From: Microbacterium trichothecenolyticum
GTDB taxonomy: Bacteria > Actinomycetota > Actinomycetes > Actinomycetales > Microbacteriaceae
Assembly: GCF_030818955.1 (NCBI RefSeq)
Contig: NZ_JAUTBF010000001.1
Span: 2,356,001-2,420,000, forward strand
DNA: 64,000 nucleotides
Reading direction: 5' to 3'
A program made the position numbers and the translations under genes. The notes below the pieces were generated by a model, which saw only the letters and a program-made list of their open reading frames with translations, made no database searches and was not told the origin of the DNA. Shown piece by piece: positions 9,147 to 18,661 of this stretch. The first letter of the stretch is position 1; each line of letters begins with the position of its first letter.

Positions 9147-10250
9147 GTGACCCCTCCCCCCGCCCACATCGTGATCGATGCCCGATCGATGTTCACGTCC
9201 ACCGGCCGGTACACGCGCAAGCTCATCGAGAATCTCGAGAGCATCGACACCGACCACCGCTACACGGTCGTGCTCCCCCGCACGCAGCTCGCCGCGTGGG
9301 AGCCGACGAACCCACGCTTTTCGAAAGTCGGCACCGACACCCCCTACTTCTCCATCCGGGAGCAGACGGGCTTCTCCCGCGAACTGCGGCGCCTGCGTCC
9401 TGACCTGGTGCACTTCGCCATGCCGCAGCAGCCGCTGTACGTGGGAGCGCCCCGGGTCACGACCTTCCACGACATGACCCTGCTGAAGATCCGCAACCAC
9501 AAGAAGCATCGCGTGGTGTCACTGCTCAAACGCCTCATCGGCGCCGGCGCCTTCGCCGTCTTCGCGCACCGCTCGCGGGCCAATCTCGTCGTCAGCCGCT
9601 ACTCGGGACGGGATCTGATCTCGTACACGCGAGCCGTTCCCGGCCGAGTGACGGTAACCTACCCGGCGGCCGATCCGATCACCGATGCCGCCCGGCCGGT
9701 TCCGGTGCCCTTCCCACGGTTCGTGCTCTACGTGGGCACCCAGGTGCCGTACAAGAATCTCCGCCGCCTGATCGATGCCGTCCTCCGTCTGCGCGCCGAC
9801 GGCGACACCGTCGGGCTCGTCGTCGCCGGCAGGATCGACGCCGACGGTGCACAGCTGGTCGAGTCCCTCGACGCGCGCACGCGGGCAAGCGTGCACTTCA
9901 CCGGCTTCGTGTCGGACGGGCAGCTGCGATGGTTGTACGAGAACGCGGCGGTGTACGCCTTCCCGTCTCTCTACGAGGGATTCGGGCTCCCCGGGCTCGA
10001 GGCGATGCGGCACGGCTGTCCCGTGGTCAGCAGCGACGCGACCTGCCTGCCCGAGGTCTACGGCGACGCCGCGGAGTACTTCGACCCTCGACGGGTTCCC
10101 GCCATCCAGGCCGCACTCTCACGCGTGCTCACCGACGACGATCTCGCCGACCGGCTCCGCGAACGCGGGCGTCGGCGCGCGGAGATGTACTCCTGGCGGT
10201 GGATGGCACTGCGGACCCTCGACGCGTATCGCAACGCCCTCCAGCCCTGA
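9147..10250 (+). CDS. Glycosyltransferase family 4
   Basis: The 367-residue protein begins HIVIDARSMFTSTGRYTRKLIENL and carries FVLYVGTQVPYKNLRRLIDAV and the GT4 signature FPSLYEGFGLPGLEAMRHGCPVVSSD, with the retaining-enzyme EGFGLPxLE residues intact. Start GTG at 9147 follows an AGAAGAG-like site; an in-frame GTG further upstream is possible but less well placed. The roughly 280 bases shared with the divergent glycosyltransferase contain no further gene. Confidence 0.88.
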   Translation: MTPPPAHIVIDARSMFTSTGRYTRKLIENLESIDTDHRYTVVLPRTQLAAWEPTNPRFSKVGTDTPYFSIREQTGFSRELRRLRPDLVHFAMPQQPLYVGAPRVTTFHDMTLLKIRNHKKHRVVSLLKRLIGAGAFAVFAHRSRANLVVSRYSGRDLISYTRAVPGRVTVTYPAADPITDAARPVPVPFPRFVLYVGTQVPYKNLRRLIDAVLRLRADGDTVGLVVAGRIDADGAQLVESLDARTRASVHFTGFVSDGQLRWLYENAAVYAFPSLYEGFGLPGLEAMRHGCPVVSSDATCLPEVYGDAAEYFDPRRVPAIQAALSRVLTDDDLADRLRERGRRRAEMYSWRWMALRTLDAYRNALQP

Positions 10251-10470
10251 CGGGATGCACGGCCCTCTCGGCCGAGGGTTCCGCGGAGCGACAAGTGATG
10301 AAGGCACGGGTGAATCGTTGGCCCCGAAAGCTCGCCAGGACACCGTTCGCCCCGGGTCGGGGCGAAGGGCGCCGGCTCCGCGCGGCATCCTGGCGGGGCA
10401 CGCGCGCCCCTCCCCGCTTCCGCTGGAACGGGTGCATGCACCGGCACCGACCCCAGCCCTGGAAGGCGAG

Positions 10471-11583
10471 ATGAGAAACACCGTCGAGAGGTCGTACGAC
10501 TCTTTCCGCAGCACGAAGCGACTCCTTCCGCTGGACGGGCTGCGCGCGATCGCGATCCTGTTGGTGTTCACCGGGCATGTGAAAGCCCCCGGGCCGTGGA
10601 ACGCGATCCAGGGCGGCGTGGGCGTGACGCTGTTCTTCGTCATCTCCGGCTTCATCATCACGACACTGCTGCTGAGAGAGAGCGACACCGGTCCGGTCGA
10701 CTCCGGCGCCTTCTACATCCGCCGCGCCTTCCGCATCCTGCCGGTGTATCTGTTCGTACTGGCGGTGTACTGCGTGCTCATCTTCGTGGTGGGTGCTCAG
10801 CCCGACCGCCGGGAGGAGTTCGTCCACGCTCTCCCGGGCTACCTGCTGGGGTTCCCCGAGATCGTGCAGCTCACCAACACCCTCGACAACCCCGCTCCCT
10901 TCTCGGGCGCCTGGTCGATCGGCATCGAGGACAAGTTCTACCTCGTGTGGCCGGTGGTGGGCTTCCTGCTGCTGCGCCGTCGGTGGAGTGTGCTCGTCCC
11001 CCTCCTCCTCGTCGCCGGCGGCGTGCTCACGGTCGTCGGGTTCGGTACCCCCCTCGCGCGCGTGACCCAGCCCTACGTGCACATCATCCTGGGCGTGCTC
11101 GTGGCCGCGGGGCTGCACTACCGCGGCTCGTTCACCGTGCTCGCTCGCCTTCTCGGGCGGCGATGGATGACATGGGTGCTGCTCGGAACGAGCCTGGCGA
11201 TGGTGCTGTCGCCCGCCATCCCGATCGGCGCGGCCTGGTACGTGCCCTACGGCCTTCTCTGGGCGCTCACGATCGTCTCCCTGTTCACGGCGCCCGCCGG
11301 CGCCGCTGCCGCGCTGCTCAGCGTGCGCCCGCTGCTGTTCATCGGCATGGTGAGCTACTCGTTCTATCTGACGCACGCCTTCGTGCTGAACGCGCTCGAG
11401 AAGCTGCCTGCCGCCGTGCCGCCGTGGGTGCAGTACCCGCTCGGGCTGGCCGGGGCGCTCGTGCTGGCCTGGATCTCGTACCGCCTCGTCGAAGCACCCC
11501 TCAACCGATGGGGTCATCGGCTCGCCGGGCGCCGGGCGGAACGCACCCGACGAGCCGTCGCCGCGACGGCCACGCGCGACTGA
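10471..11583 (+). CDS. Acyltransferase 3 family membrane protein
   Basis: A 370-residue polytopic protein with the family signature DGLRAIAILLVFTGH near residue 22, where the His is the expected catalytic residue, followed by FFVISGFI and RRAFRILPVY. About ten hydrophobic helices follow. Members O-acylate surface polysaccharides, and its place at the end of the glycan block fits that. ATG 10471 follows GGAAGG. The 220 bases upstream contain no clear gene. It converges on the ROK regulator with a 10-bp gap. Confidence 0.88.
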   Translation: MRNTVERSYDSFRSTKRLLPLDGLRAIAILLVFTGHVKAPGPWNAIQGGVGVTLFFVISGFIITTLLLRESDTGPVDSGAFYIRRAFRILPVYLFVLAVYCVLIFVVGAQPDRREEFVHALPGYLLGFPEIVQLTNTLDNPAPFSGAWSIGIEDKFYLVWPVVGFLLLRRRWSVLVPLLLVAGGVLTVVGFGTPLARVTQPYVHIILGVLVAAGLHYRGSFTVLARLLGRRWMTWVLLGTSLAMVLSPAIPIGAAWYVPYGLLWALTIVSLFTAPAGAAAALLSVRPLLFIGMVSYSFYLTHAFVLNALEKLPAAVPPWVQYPLGLAGALVLAWISYRLVEAPLNRWGHRLAGRRAERTRRAVAATATRD

Positions 11584-11593
11584 CGAACCACGT

Positions 11594-12805
11594 TCAGCCG
11601 CGGAAGCCCGCCGGGTTGGAGAGCAGATCGGCGAATGCGAGTTCGGCGGGGCCGATCAGCATGAGGCGGGAACGCAGGTGCGCACGCTCGAGACGGATCG
11701 TGCGTCCCTCGGCGCCCAGCGGGTGAACCCGCACCGCGTCGGCGAGGCGCTCGCGGCTGACCGAGAGCAGGGCGCCCAGGTAGCCGGAGAGCACCACGGT
11801 CTCGGGGGCGAAGGCGTTGACGAAGTTGGTCAACGCCAGCGACAGCATCTCGACCTGCCGGGTGACCTCGGCCATGACGCGCGGGTTGCGGGCGACACCG
11901 AGTTCGACGTCGAGTTCGTCTTCGTCGAGCTTGCGGCGACCCAGCAGCGGCTCGAGGATGTCGAGGCTGACCTCGGCCTCGAGGCATCCACGGCGACCGC
12001 ACACGCAGGCGCGACCGCGCGGGTCGACCACCGTGTGACCCAGCTCGCCGGCGTACCCCGAGGTGCCGCGCAGCAGCGTGCCGTCGATGATGAGGCCGCC
12101 GCCGATGCTGTGCATGGCGCCGCCGAGGTAGAGCAGGTTGTTCACGCCGACTCCCACACCGAATCGCGACTCGGCGAGAGCGCCGATGCTCGCGTCGTTG
12201 CCGGCGGCCACGGGCATGCCCAGCTCGTCACTCAGGCGCGCCGATACGGGATCGCGCTTCCAACCGAGGGTGGGCGAGACGAGCACCGAACCGTTGGCGT
12301 TGACCAGTCCGGGCACGGCGAGCCCCGCCCCCACGACCCGATAGTGCCGGTCGATGTCGGCGCGCATGGCCTCGACCGACGACGCGACGATCTGCACGAA
12401 GCGGCGCGGCGACGGCGGGCTGGCGGTGTCATGACGCAGTCGCGCGTGCACCACGCCACCGAGCCCTACCAGGGCCACGGTCACGGCGTGCGGCTCGGCG
12501 CGCACGCTGAGGGCCGCGACATGGTCCTCGGGCTCGAGGTCGAGGGTGGGGCGGCCCACCTTGCCGGTGCGTTCGCTGCTCGCGGCCTCGCGCACGAGAC
12601 CCAGTTCGGTGAGCTCCATGACCAGGCCGGTGACGGTCGAGCGGTTGAGCCCGGTCGTCGCGCCCAGCTGCGCCCGTGAGAGCGCTCCCCGGGAGTGCAG
12701 CAACGACAGGACGGACGCGAGGTTCTGCTGCCGGATCAGGTCGTTGGTCGTACGACCAGCCGGGGGCGCGAGCGGCGTCGCTGGCTCGAACACGGCAGGG
12801 GTCAT
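11594..12805 (-). CDS. ROK family transcriptional regulator
   Basis: The 403-residue protein has an N-terminal winged helix (about residues 28-85, LSRAQLGATTGLNRSTVTGLV) and a ROK sugar-kinase-like domain with GYAGELGHTVVD and the zinc-binding CVCGRRGC motif. It is the last gene after a monosaccharide ABC importer and probably represses it in response to a sugar. ATG 12805 is preceded by GGAGGT. That site can pair with CCTCC three bases downstream of GGAGG (12808-12820), a small hairpin that might limit translation. Confidence 0.9.
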   Translation of the reverse strand: MTPAVFEPATPLAPPAGRTTNDLIRQQNLASVLSLLHSRGALSRAQLGATTGLNRSTVTGLVMELTELGLVREAASSERTGKVGRPTLDLEPEDHVAALSVRAEPHAVTVALVGLGGVVHARLRHDTASPPSPRRFVQIVASSVEAMRADIDRHYRVVGAGLAVPGLVNANGSVLVSPTLGWKRDPVSARLSDELGMPVAAGNDASIGALAESRFGVGVGVNNLLYLGGAMHSIGGGLIIDGTLLRGTSGYAGELGHTVVDPRGRACVCGRRGCLEAEVSLDILEPLLGRRKLDEDELDVELGVARNPRVMAEVTRQVEMLSLALTNFVNAFAPETVVLSGYLGALLSVSRERLADAVRVHPLGAEGRTIRLERAHLRSRLMLIGPAELAFADLLSNPAGFRG

Positions 12806-12877
12806 GAGGAGGGCACCTCCCCCATCATCCCATCGTCGGGCCGGAACACGCAGTCGAGCGCGCGAAGGGAACGGTAC

Positions 12878-12914
12878 GGATGGGGAGCCGGGCCCGCGGC
12901 CCCGCTCCCCATCC
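12878..12914 (-). terminator. Hairpin after the mmsB-like permease gene
   Basis: GGATGGGGAGC (12878-12888) and GCTCCCCATCC (12904-12914) form a perfect 11-bp stem just past the permease stop. No T-run follows on the minus strand, so it may attenuate or protect the mRNA rather than stop transcription fully before the ROK gene. Confidence 0.5.
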
Positions 12915-12916
12915 GG

Positions 12917-14137
12917 TCAGACACCGCCGTTGCGCCGCTTGTTGAAGATGTCGAACGCCACCGCCAGGAGCAGCACGATGCCCTTGATGGCCATCTGCCA
13001 CGCGGCATCCACGCTCAGGATCGACAGGCCCATGTTGAGCACGCCCATCACGAGACCGCCGACGACGGCACCGACCACGGTGCCGATACCGCCCTGCACG
13101 GCGGCGCCGCCGATGAACACCGCCGCGATGGCATCCAATTCGTAGTTCTGACCGGCCGCGGCGACGGCGCTTCCGGCGCGGGCCGTGCTGACCACCGCGG
13201 CGAGGCCGGCGAGCACACCCATGTTGACGAAGATGAAGAAGTTCACCCACTTGGTCTTCACCCCGCTCATCACGGCCGCGAAGAGGTTGCCGCCCATGGC
13301 GTAGACGTGGCGGCCGAAGGTCGTGCGGTTGAGCACGAACGTGTAGGCGAGCACGAGCACGGCCAGGATGATGAGCACGATCGGGGTGCCGTTGTAGGCG
13401 GCGAGCGTGAAGGCGACGGCCATGATGGCCACGGCGGCGATCGCGTTCTTGAGCCAGAACGACCAGGCCGCCTCGCGCGGCAGCTCGAGACGGCGCAGCG
13501 TCGCGCGGGTGCGCAGCTGCTGGGCGACGAGCGCGACGACCGAGACGAGCCCCAGCACGAGGGTCAGGGCGTCCCAGTTGCCGAGGTAGCCGAGCGCGGG
13601 CGGGAGCCAGCCGGCGCCGATGGCGGTGAAGCCATCGGGAAGACCCGAGATCGTGCCGCCGGTGAGCAGCACCAGGGTGAGTCCGCGGAACAGCAGCATG
13701 CCCGCGAGGGTGACGATGAAGGCCGGGATGCCGACGAACGCGACCCAGAAGCCTTGCCAGGCGCCGACGACGGCGCCGACGACGAGCGAGAGGACGACCG
13801 CGGCCCACCACGGCAGGCCCCACGAGTTCATCGCGATCGCCGCGATGGCGCCGACCATGGCGACGACCGAGCCGACCGAGAGGTCGATGTGACCGGCGAT
13901 GATCACCATCACCATGCCGATCGCGAGGATCAACACGTAGGCGTTCTGCTGGATGAGGTTGTTGACGTTTCCGGGTAGCAGCAGGCGACCGCCCGTGAGC
14001 ACCTGGAAGAGCACGATGATGATGATGAGAGCCGCGAGGATGCCGAACTGGCGGAAGTTGATGCGCGACAGGATGCCGCGGCGTCGCGGTCCCGGCTGGG
14101 TCGGCGCTTCGACCGTCTGAGTGGATGCGGTGGCCAT
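12917..14137 (-). CDS. mmsB: Multiple-monosaccharide ABC transporter permease
   Basis: A 406-residue integral membrane protein of the ribose/xylose type with about ten helices. Typical family segments include GMVMVIIAGHIDLSVGSVVAMVG near residue 75 and GLVMGVLNMGLSILSVDAAWQMAIKGIVLLLAVAFD at the C-terminus. It forms the channel of the importer with the adjacent two-domain ATPase and the ChvE-like binding protein. It follows the ATPase gene by five bases. GguB/MmsB-type transporters take up galactose, glucose, xylose and related sugars; the exact sugar cannot be read from sequence. Confidence 0.9.
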   Translation of the reverse strand: MATASTQTVEAPTQPGPRRRGILSRINFRQFGILAALIIIIVLFQVLTGGRLLLPGNVNNLIQQNAYVLILAIGMVMVIIAGHIDLSVGSVVAMVGAIAAIAMNSWGLPWWAAVVLSLVVGAVVGAWQGFWVAFVGIPAFIVTLAGMLLFRGLTLVLLTGGTISGLPDGFTAIGAGWLPPALGYLGNWDALTLVLGLVSVVALVAQQLRTRATLRRLELPREAAWSFWLKNAIAAVAIMAVAFTLAAYNGTPIVLIILAVLVLAYTFVLNRTTFGRHVYAMGGNLFAAVMSGVKTKWVNFFIFVNMGVLAGLAAVVSTARAGSAVAAAGQNYELDAIAAVFIGGAAVQGGIGTVVGAVVGGLVMGVLNMGLSILSVDAAWQMAIKGIVLLLAVAFDIFNKRRNGGV

Positions 14138-14142
14138 TGCTG

Positions 14143-15672
14143 TCAGTTCCTTCCGGCGGTCATGTGCCGCATGAGCGTCTCCTGGGTGGCGTCGTCACGG
14201 CTGACCTCGGCGGTGATGCGTCCCTCGGAGATGGTGTAGATGCGGTCGGAGAGGCCGATGACCTCGGGCAGCTCCGACGAGATGACGATGACGGCCTTGC
14301 CCTGGGCCGCGAGTTCGTTGATGATTCCGTAGATCTCGTACTTCGCCCCGACGTCGATGCCGCGGGTGGGCTCGTCGAGGATCAGCACGTCGGGTCCGGT
14401 GAACATCCACTTCGACAGGACCACCTTCTGCTGGTTGCCACCCGAGAGGCGTCCGGTGATCGCGGCGACGCTGGGCGCCTTGATGTTCATCTTGTAGCGG
14501 TACGAGTCGGCCACCTTGTACTCGCGGTAGCGGTCGACGACGCCGAGGCGCGCGAGGCGCGCGAGGGCGGATGCCGAGACGTTGACCTGGATGTCGCCGA
14601 TGAGGTTGAGACCGTACTTCTTGCGGTCTTCGGTGGCGTACGCGATGCCGTGCTTGATGGCGGCATCCACCGTCCGCACGTCGATCTGCTGCCCGTTCTT
14701 GTAGACCTCGCCCGAGATCCCGGTGCCGTACATCCGACCGAAGATGCTCATGGCCAGCTCCGTGCGCCCGGCCCCCATGAGCCCGGCGAAACCGACGATC
14801 TCGCCCGCCCGGACCATGAACGACGCGTCGTCGATGACGACGCGCTCGGTGTCGACGGGGTGGTGCACGGTCCAGTTCTCGACGCGGAACAGCTCGTCGC
14901 CGATGTCGGGTTCGCGCGGCGGGAAGAGGCTGTTGAGATCGCGACCGACCATGGCGCGGATGATGCGCCCCTCGTCGGTGTCGGCGTCGTCGCGGTGCAT
15001 CGTCTCGATGGTGCGACCATCGCGGATGATCGTGATGCGGTCCGCGATGCGGAGCACCTCCTTCAGCTTGTGGCTGATGATGATGCAGGTGATGCCCTGG
15101 TCGCGCAGTTGGTCGATGAGGTCGAGCAAGTGGGCGGAGTCGTCGTCGTTGAGGGCGGCAGTGGGCTCGTCGAGGATGAGGAGCTTGACCTCCTTGGCCA
15201 ATGCCTTCGCGATCTCGACGAGCTGCTGCTTGCCGACGCCGATCTCGTAGATCTTCGTCGCGGGGTTCTCGCGCAGTCCTACGCGCTTGAGCAACTCCGC
15301 TGCGGCGGTGTTGGTGGCGTTCCAGTCGATGACGCCGCGTCGGGACTTCTCGTTGCCGAGGAAGATGTTCTCGGCGATCGACAGGTAGGGGCTGAGCGCC
15401 AGCTCCTGGTGGATGATGACGATGCCGGCGGCCTCGCTGTCGTTGATGGAGCGGAAGGCGACCGGCTCGCCCTCCAGGGTGATCGTGCCCGCGAAGCTAC
15501 CGGCCGGGTACACCCCGCTCAGCACCTTCATCAGGGTGGACTTGCCGGCGCCGTTCTCGCCGCAGATCGCGTGCACCTCGCCCCGGTGCACGTCGATCGA
15601 GACATCGGCGAGAGCCGGCACGCCGTTGAACGACTTCGAGATCCCCGCCATGCGCAGGATCGGTTCGGTCAT
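14143..15672 (-). CDS. mmsA: Multiple-monosaccharide ABC transporter ATP-binding protein (two ABC modules)
   Basis: The 509-residue protein contains two ABC modules. The first has Walker [10 protein letters not shown] near residue 39 and a Walker [14 protein letters not shown]. The second has a degenerate Walker A region ([10 protein letters not shown]), signature LSGGNQQK and Walker [14 protein letters not shown] degenerate second site is normal for sugar ATPases of the RbsA/XylG/GguA type. It energises uptake through the downstream permease. The reading frame runs from ATG 15672 with no competing start. Confidence 0.92.
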   Translation of the reverse strand: MTEPILRMAGISKSFNGVPALADVSIDVHRGEVHAICGENGAGKSTLMKVLSGVYPAGSFAGTITLEGEPVAFRSINDSEAAGIVIIHQELALSPYLSIAENIFLGNEKSRRGVIDWNATNTAAAELLKRVGLRENPATKIYEIGVGKQQLVEIAKALAKEVKLLILDEPTAALNDDDSAHLLDLIDQLRDQGITCIIISHKLKEVLRIADRITIIRDGRTIETMHRDDADTDEGRIIRAMVGRDLNSLFPPREPDIGDELFRVENWTVHHPVDTERVVIDDASFMVRAGEIVGFAGLMGAGRTELAMSIFGRMYGTGISGEVYKNGQQIDVRTVDAAIKHGIAYATEDRKKYGLNLIGDIQVNVSASALARLARLGVVDRYREYKVADSYRYKMNIKAPSVAAITGRLSGGNQQKVVLSKWMFTGPDVLILDEPTRGIDVGAKYEIYGIINELAAQGKAVIVISSELPEVIGLSDRIYTISEGRITAEVSRDDATQETLMRHMTAGRN

Positions 15673-15697
15673 GGGTTGTTCCTTCGTCAGGGATCGA

Positions 15698-15729
15698 GCG
15701 GCGGGGCGGACCGAAGCCCGCCCCGCCGC
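15698..15729 (-). terminator. Strong hairpin between the binding-protein and ATPase genes
   Basis: GCGGCGGGGCGG (15698-15709) and CCGCCCCGCCGC (15718-15729) form a perfect 12-bp GC stem with an 8-base loop, 10 bases after the ChvE-like stop. Such hairpins usually let the binding protein be made in excess over the membrane and ATPase subunits. Confidence 0.55.
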
Positions 15730-15739
15730 GAGGAGGGGA

Positions 15740-16858
15740 TCAGAGTCCGACGTCGGACGCCTTGAGGAAGCCGGAGTCGATGAGCTTCGACTGCACGTCG
15801 TCCTTGACGACGACCTCGGGGGTCAGCAGGTACGACGGCACGACCTTCTTGCCGTTGTCGTAGGTCTTCTCATCGTTGACCTCGACGGTCTGGCCGTCCT
15901 TGATCTCCTGGATCATCGTGAACACGCGGTCGCCGAGCGCGCGGGTGTCCTTCCAGACCGTCATGGCCTGCGTGCCCTCGAGGATCGCCTTGACGTTGGC
16001 CTTGTCGGCATCCTGACCCGTGATGATCGGGTAGTCGGCACCGGCGGTGTAGCCGGCGGACTTCAGGGATGCCTCGATGCCGATCGCGAGGCTGTCGTTG
16101 GGCGAGAGCACCACGTCGACCTTCTTGCCGTCGCCGTAGAACGACGACAGGCGGTTGTCCATCTCGGCCTGCGCCTTGTCGGACGCCCAGCCCTGGATGC
16201 CGATCGACGCCCACGCGTCGTCATTGGCGGGCGACTTGCCACTGGGCACGACCAGCTGCCCCTTCTCGACGTAGGGCTGCAGAACGTCCCAGGCGCCGGC
16301 GAAGAAGAACTTGGCGTTGTTGTCGTCGGGGCTGCCGGCGAAGGGCTCGAGGTTGAAGGGTCCCGCGCCGGTCTTGAGGCCCAGCTGCTCCTCGATGAAC
16401 TGCCCCTGCAGGGTGCCGACCTTGTAGTTGTCGAACGTGGCGTAGTAGTCGACGTTCTCGCTGCCGTTGATGAGGCGGTCGTACGCGATGACGGTGGCGT
16501 TCTGCGCCTTCGCCTCCTGCAGCACCGGGCCCAGGGTCGAACCGTCGATCGCGGCGATGACGAGGATCTTCGCGCCGCCCGAAATCTGGTTCTGGATCTG
16601 GCTGATCTGCTGGTCGGTCTTGTTGTCGGCGTACTGCAGGTCGACCGTGCACCCCGCGTCGGTGAGCTTCTGCTGCAGCTGCTCGCCGTCGTTGATCCAT
16701 CGCTCGAGGCTGCGGGTCGGCATGGCGATACCGACGTTGCACTCGCCGCTGCCACCCGCGGCGGCGCCGCCCCCGTCGGCCGGACGCGTGGAGCTGCAGG
16801 CCCCGAGACCCACGGCGAGTGCGGCGATGGCCGCACCGGTCAGGATTTTCTTCAGCAT
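15740..16858 (-). CDS. chvE: Multiple-monosaccharide ABC transporter substrate-binding lipoprotein
   Basis: The 372-residue protein starts with a lipoprotein signal ([21 protein letters not shown], Cys at 21). The mature part has the periplasmic sugar-binding plan with [37 protein letters not shown] and [14 protein letters not shown], closely resembling ChvE/GguX-type proteins. ATG 16858 was chosen because it opens the signal peptide; AGAGGAA lies about 12 bases upstream, and the longer upstream frame is hydrophilic. It is the first gene of a chvE-mmsA-mmsB-ROK operon. Confidence 0.92.
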   Translation of the reverse strand: MLKKILTGAAIAALAVGLGACSSTRPADGGGAAAGGSGECNVGIAMPTRSLERWINDGEQLQQKLTDAGCTVDLQYADNKTDQQISQIQNQISGGAKILVIAAIDGSTLGPVLQEAKAQNATVIAYDRLINGSENVDYYATFDNYKVGTLQGQFIEEQLGLKTGAGPFNLEPFAGSPDDNNAKFFFAGAWDVLQPYVEKGQLVVPSGKSPANDDAWASIGIQGWASDKAQAEMDNRLSSFYGDGKKVDVVLSPNDSLAIGIEASLKSAGYTAGADYPIITGQDADKANVKAILEGTQAMTVWKDTRALGDRVFTMIQEIKDGQTVEVNDEKTYDNGKKVVPSYLLTPEVVVKDDVQSKLIDSGFLKASDVGL

Positions 16859-16983
16859 GTGATCTGCGTTCCTCTCTGAACAGCAGGGACCTCTTGGTCC
16901 GCACCCGTCGCCCTCCCCGGCGTCGGATCGGGTACGTCGTCGTCCCGGCACTCTGGTCCGTCGAATTATGACGGCTCCGAAAA

Positions 16984-17010
16984 ATTATCCCCCGTACGGG
17001 ATTTTGTCCA
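16984..17010 (-). promoter_or_regulatory. Candidate promoter and operator of the monosaccharide importer operon
   Basis: On the minus strand TGGACA (17010-17005) and GATAAT (16989-16984) stand 15 bases apart as -35 and -10 boxes in an AT-rich patch. The perfect palindrome CCCGTACGGG (16991-17000) fills the spacer and is a natural operator, perhaps for the ROK regulator of the operon. A second palindrome, CCGTC-7-GACGG, lies downstream at 16958-16974. Confidence 0.45.
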
Positions 17011-17074
17011 TAGGGGCGGCAAAATTCCTCGCCGCCGTGATCGAGTCGTGATCCGCCCGCCGGGCAGAGGCCTC

Positions 17075-17644
17075 TCAGCGCTCGTCGCGGTCGGCCCCCG
17101 ACCACAGGTCGCCGCACTCGACGGCGTCGGCACCCTGCGCGACGAGGTACGGGCGGGCTCCGATGTCACCGCGCACCGCCGCGGCCACGGCGCTCCAGTG
17201 GGCGCGCCCGATCAGCACCGGGTGCCCGGGTTCACCCGCGTACACCGCCTGGGCGAGCGCATCCGGCGCCGCCCGGCGAACGAGCCGCGCAACCGCCGCG
17301 GGCGCAACGTCGGGGGTGTCGACGGGCAGGATCACTGCTGCCGGGGCCGATCCGGCCCCGGCAGCGTGCAAGCCCGCGCGCACCGACGCCGCGACACCCG
17401 ACTCCCAGCCGTCGACACGGACGATGCTCGCCCCCGAGGGCACCAGAAGGGCCGCATCGTCGGCCGCCGCACCGAGCGCGACGACGATCTCGCCGCACCC
17501 GCCCGCCTGGAGCGCGCGCACCGCCAGAACGAGCCACGGTGTGCCGCCCGGCGTACGAGCGAGCGCTTTGGGCCCGCCGAAACGGCGACCCGCCCCCGCC
17601 GCGAGCACCAGTCCGCAGGGGTGTGCGGGGGAAGCGGCGGGCAT
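17075..17644 (-). CDS. MobA-like nucleotidyltransferase (molybdenum cofactor type)
   Basis: The 189-residue protein has the NTP-transferase loop LVLAAGAGRRFGGPKAL near residue 11 and the metal-binding VILPVDTPDVAP segment. This is the pattern of MobA/MocA enzymes that attach CMP or GMP to molybdopterin. Divergent adjacency to xdhC supports a role in maturing a molybdenum hydroxylase. The start ATG 17644 has no ribosome site; TACGCT lies nine bases upstream and may be the -10 box of a near-leaderless mRNA. Confidence 0.82.
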   Translation of the reverse strand: MPAASPAHPCGLVLAAGAGRRFGGPKALARTPGGTPWLVLAVRALQAGGCGEIVVALGAAADDAALLVPSGASIVRVDGWESGVAASVRAGLHAAGAGSAPAAVILPVDTPDVAPAAVARLVRRAAPDALAQAVYAGEPGHPVLIGRAHWSAVAAAVRGDIGARPYLVAQGADAVECGDLWSGADRDER

Positions 17645-17695
17645 GGTCACGACAGCGTAGCGTGCCCGAAACACGCCCCGACTACCGTCGCCTGC

Positions 17696-18661
17696 ATGCT
17701 CGATCTGGCCGCCGACCTGGTGCCACTGCTCGACCAGGGGGTCCCGGTCGCGGCTGTCACGGTCACCGCCGTGATGCGCAGCGCCCCCCGCGGTGTCGGT
17801 GCCACTCTCGCCGTCACCCGCGACGCGCGCGTGATCGGGTCGATCTCCGGCGGCTGCGTCGAAAACGACGCGGTCATGCTCGGTCTCGACGCACTTCGCA
17901 CCGGATCCGTCCGCCGCGCGCGTTTCGGCTTCACCGACGACGGTACCGTCACCCCCATCACCGCAGGCTTGGCCTGTGGCGGAGCCGTGGACGTGGTGGC
18001 CTACCCCGTGGACCCGGTGCACGTGCGCCCGGCCCTCGACGCCGTGCTGTCGGGGCAGGAGGCGTCCCTGCGCCTCGACCTCGAGGGAACGCCCCTCGAA
18101 CTGCACCGTCCCGCACCGCCGCACCTCATCGTGCTCGGGGCGGGCGAACACGCCGCAGCGCTCTGCCGTCTGGGAGCGGCCGCCGGCTTCGCCGTGACCG
18201 TGTGCGACGACTGGGCCCTGCTGGTGACCCGTGAGCGCTTCCCCGATGCGACCCGGTTGGTCGTCGGCCCCCCGCACGAGTTGCTCGAGCAGCTCCCGAC
18301 GCCCGATGCGCGCACCGCGGTCTGCGTGCTCACCCACGACGAGCGGCTCGACGTGCCCGCCCTCGCCACCGCCCTGCGCATGCCCGTCGGTTTCGTCGGC
18401 GCGATGGGGGCGCGGGCCACGGTCGCGCGCCGCGCGAAGCTCCTGCGTGCGGCCGGAGTGACGGATGCCGAGCTCGCCCGGCTGCACTCTCCCCTGGGCC
18501 TCGACCTCGGCGGCGCCACGGCCGAGGAGACGGCTCTCGCGGTGATCGCCGAGATCGTGGCATCCCGCAACGCTGCGAGCGCGCGCCCGTTGCGGGAGAC
18601 GCGCGGGGCGAGTCTGCACGCAACCCCCTCGGCCGAGTCGTGCGCGGTGAAGACCGCATGA
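17696..18661 (+). CDS. xdhC: XdhC family protein (molybdenum cofactor insertion chaperone)
   Basis: The 321-residue protein has the N-terminal XdhC/CoxI domain (VTVTAVMRSAPRGVGATLAVTRD, SGGCVENDAV) and the C-terminal Rossmann domain (LIVLGAGEHAAALCRLG, VGFVGAMGARATVARRA). XdhC proteins bind and help sulfurate or insert molybdenum cofactor into xanthine-dehydrogenase-type enzymes. No molybdenum hydroxylase subunit lies in the window. TACCGT at 17683-17688 sits seven bases before ATG, again a leaderless layout. Its stop overlaps the ATG of the amidohydrolase. Confidence 0.88.
   Translation: MLDLAADLVPLLDQGVPVAAVTVTAVMRSAPRGVGATLAVTRDARVIGSISGGCVENDAVMLGLDALRTGSVRRARFGFTDDGTVTPITAGLACGGAVDVVAYPVDPVHVRPALDAVLSGQEASLRLDLEGTPLELHRPAPPHLIVLGAGEHAAALCRLGAAAGFAVTVCDDWALLVTRERFPDATRLVVGPPHELLEQLPTPDARTAVCVLTHDERLDVPALATALRMPVGFVGAMGARATVARRAKLLRAAGVTDAELARLHSPLGLDLGGATAEETALAVIAEIVASRNAASARPLRETRGASLHATPSAESCAVKTA

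Noticed and set aside
3578..11583. Polysaccharide block considered as a complete capsule or O-antigen locus
   Set aside because: It lacks an initiating glycosyltransferase, nucleotide-sugar synthesis genes and a chain-length regulator, so it is only part of such a system within this window.
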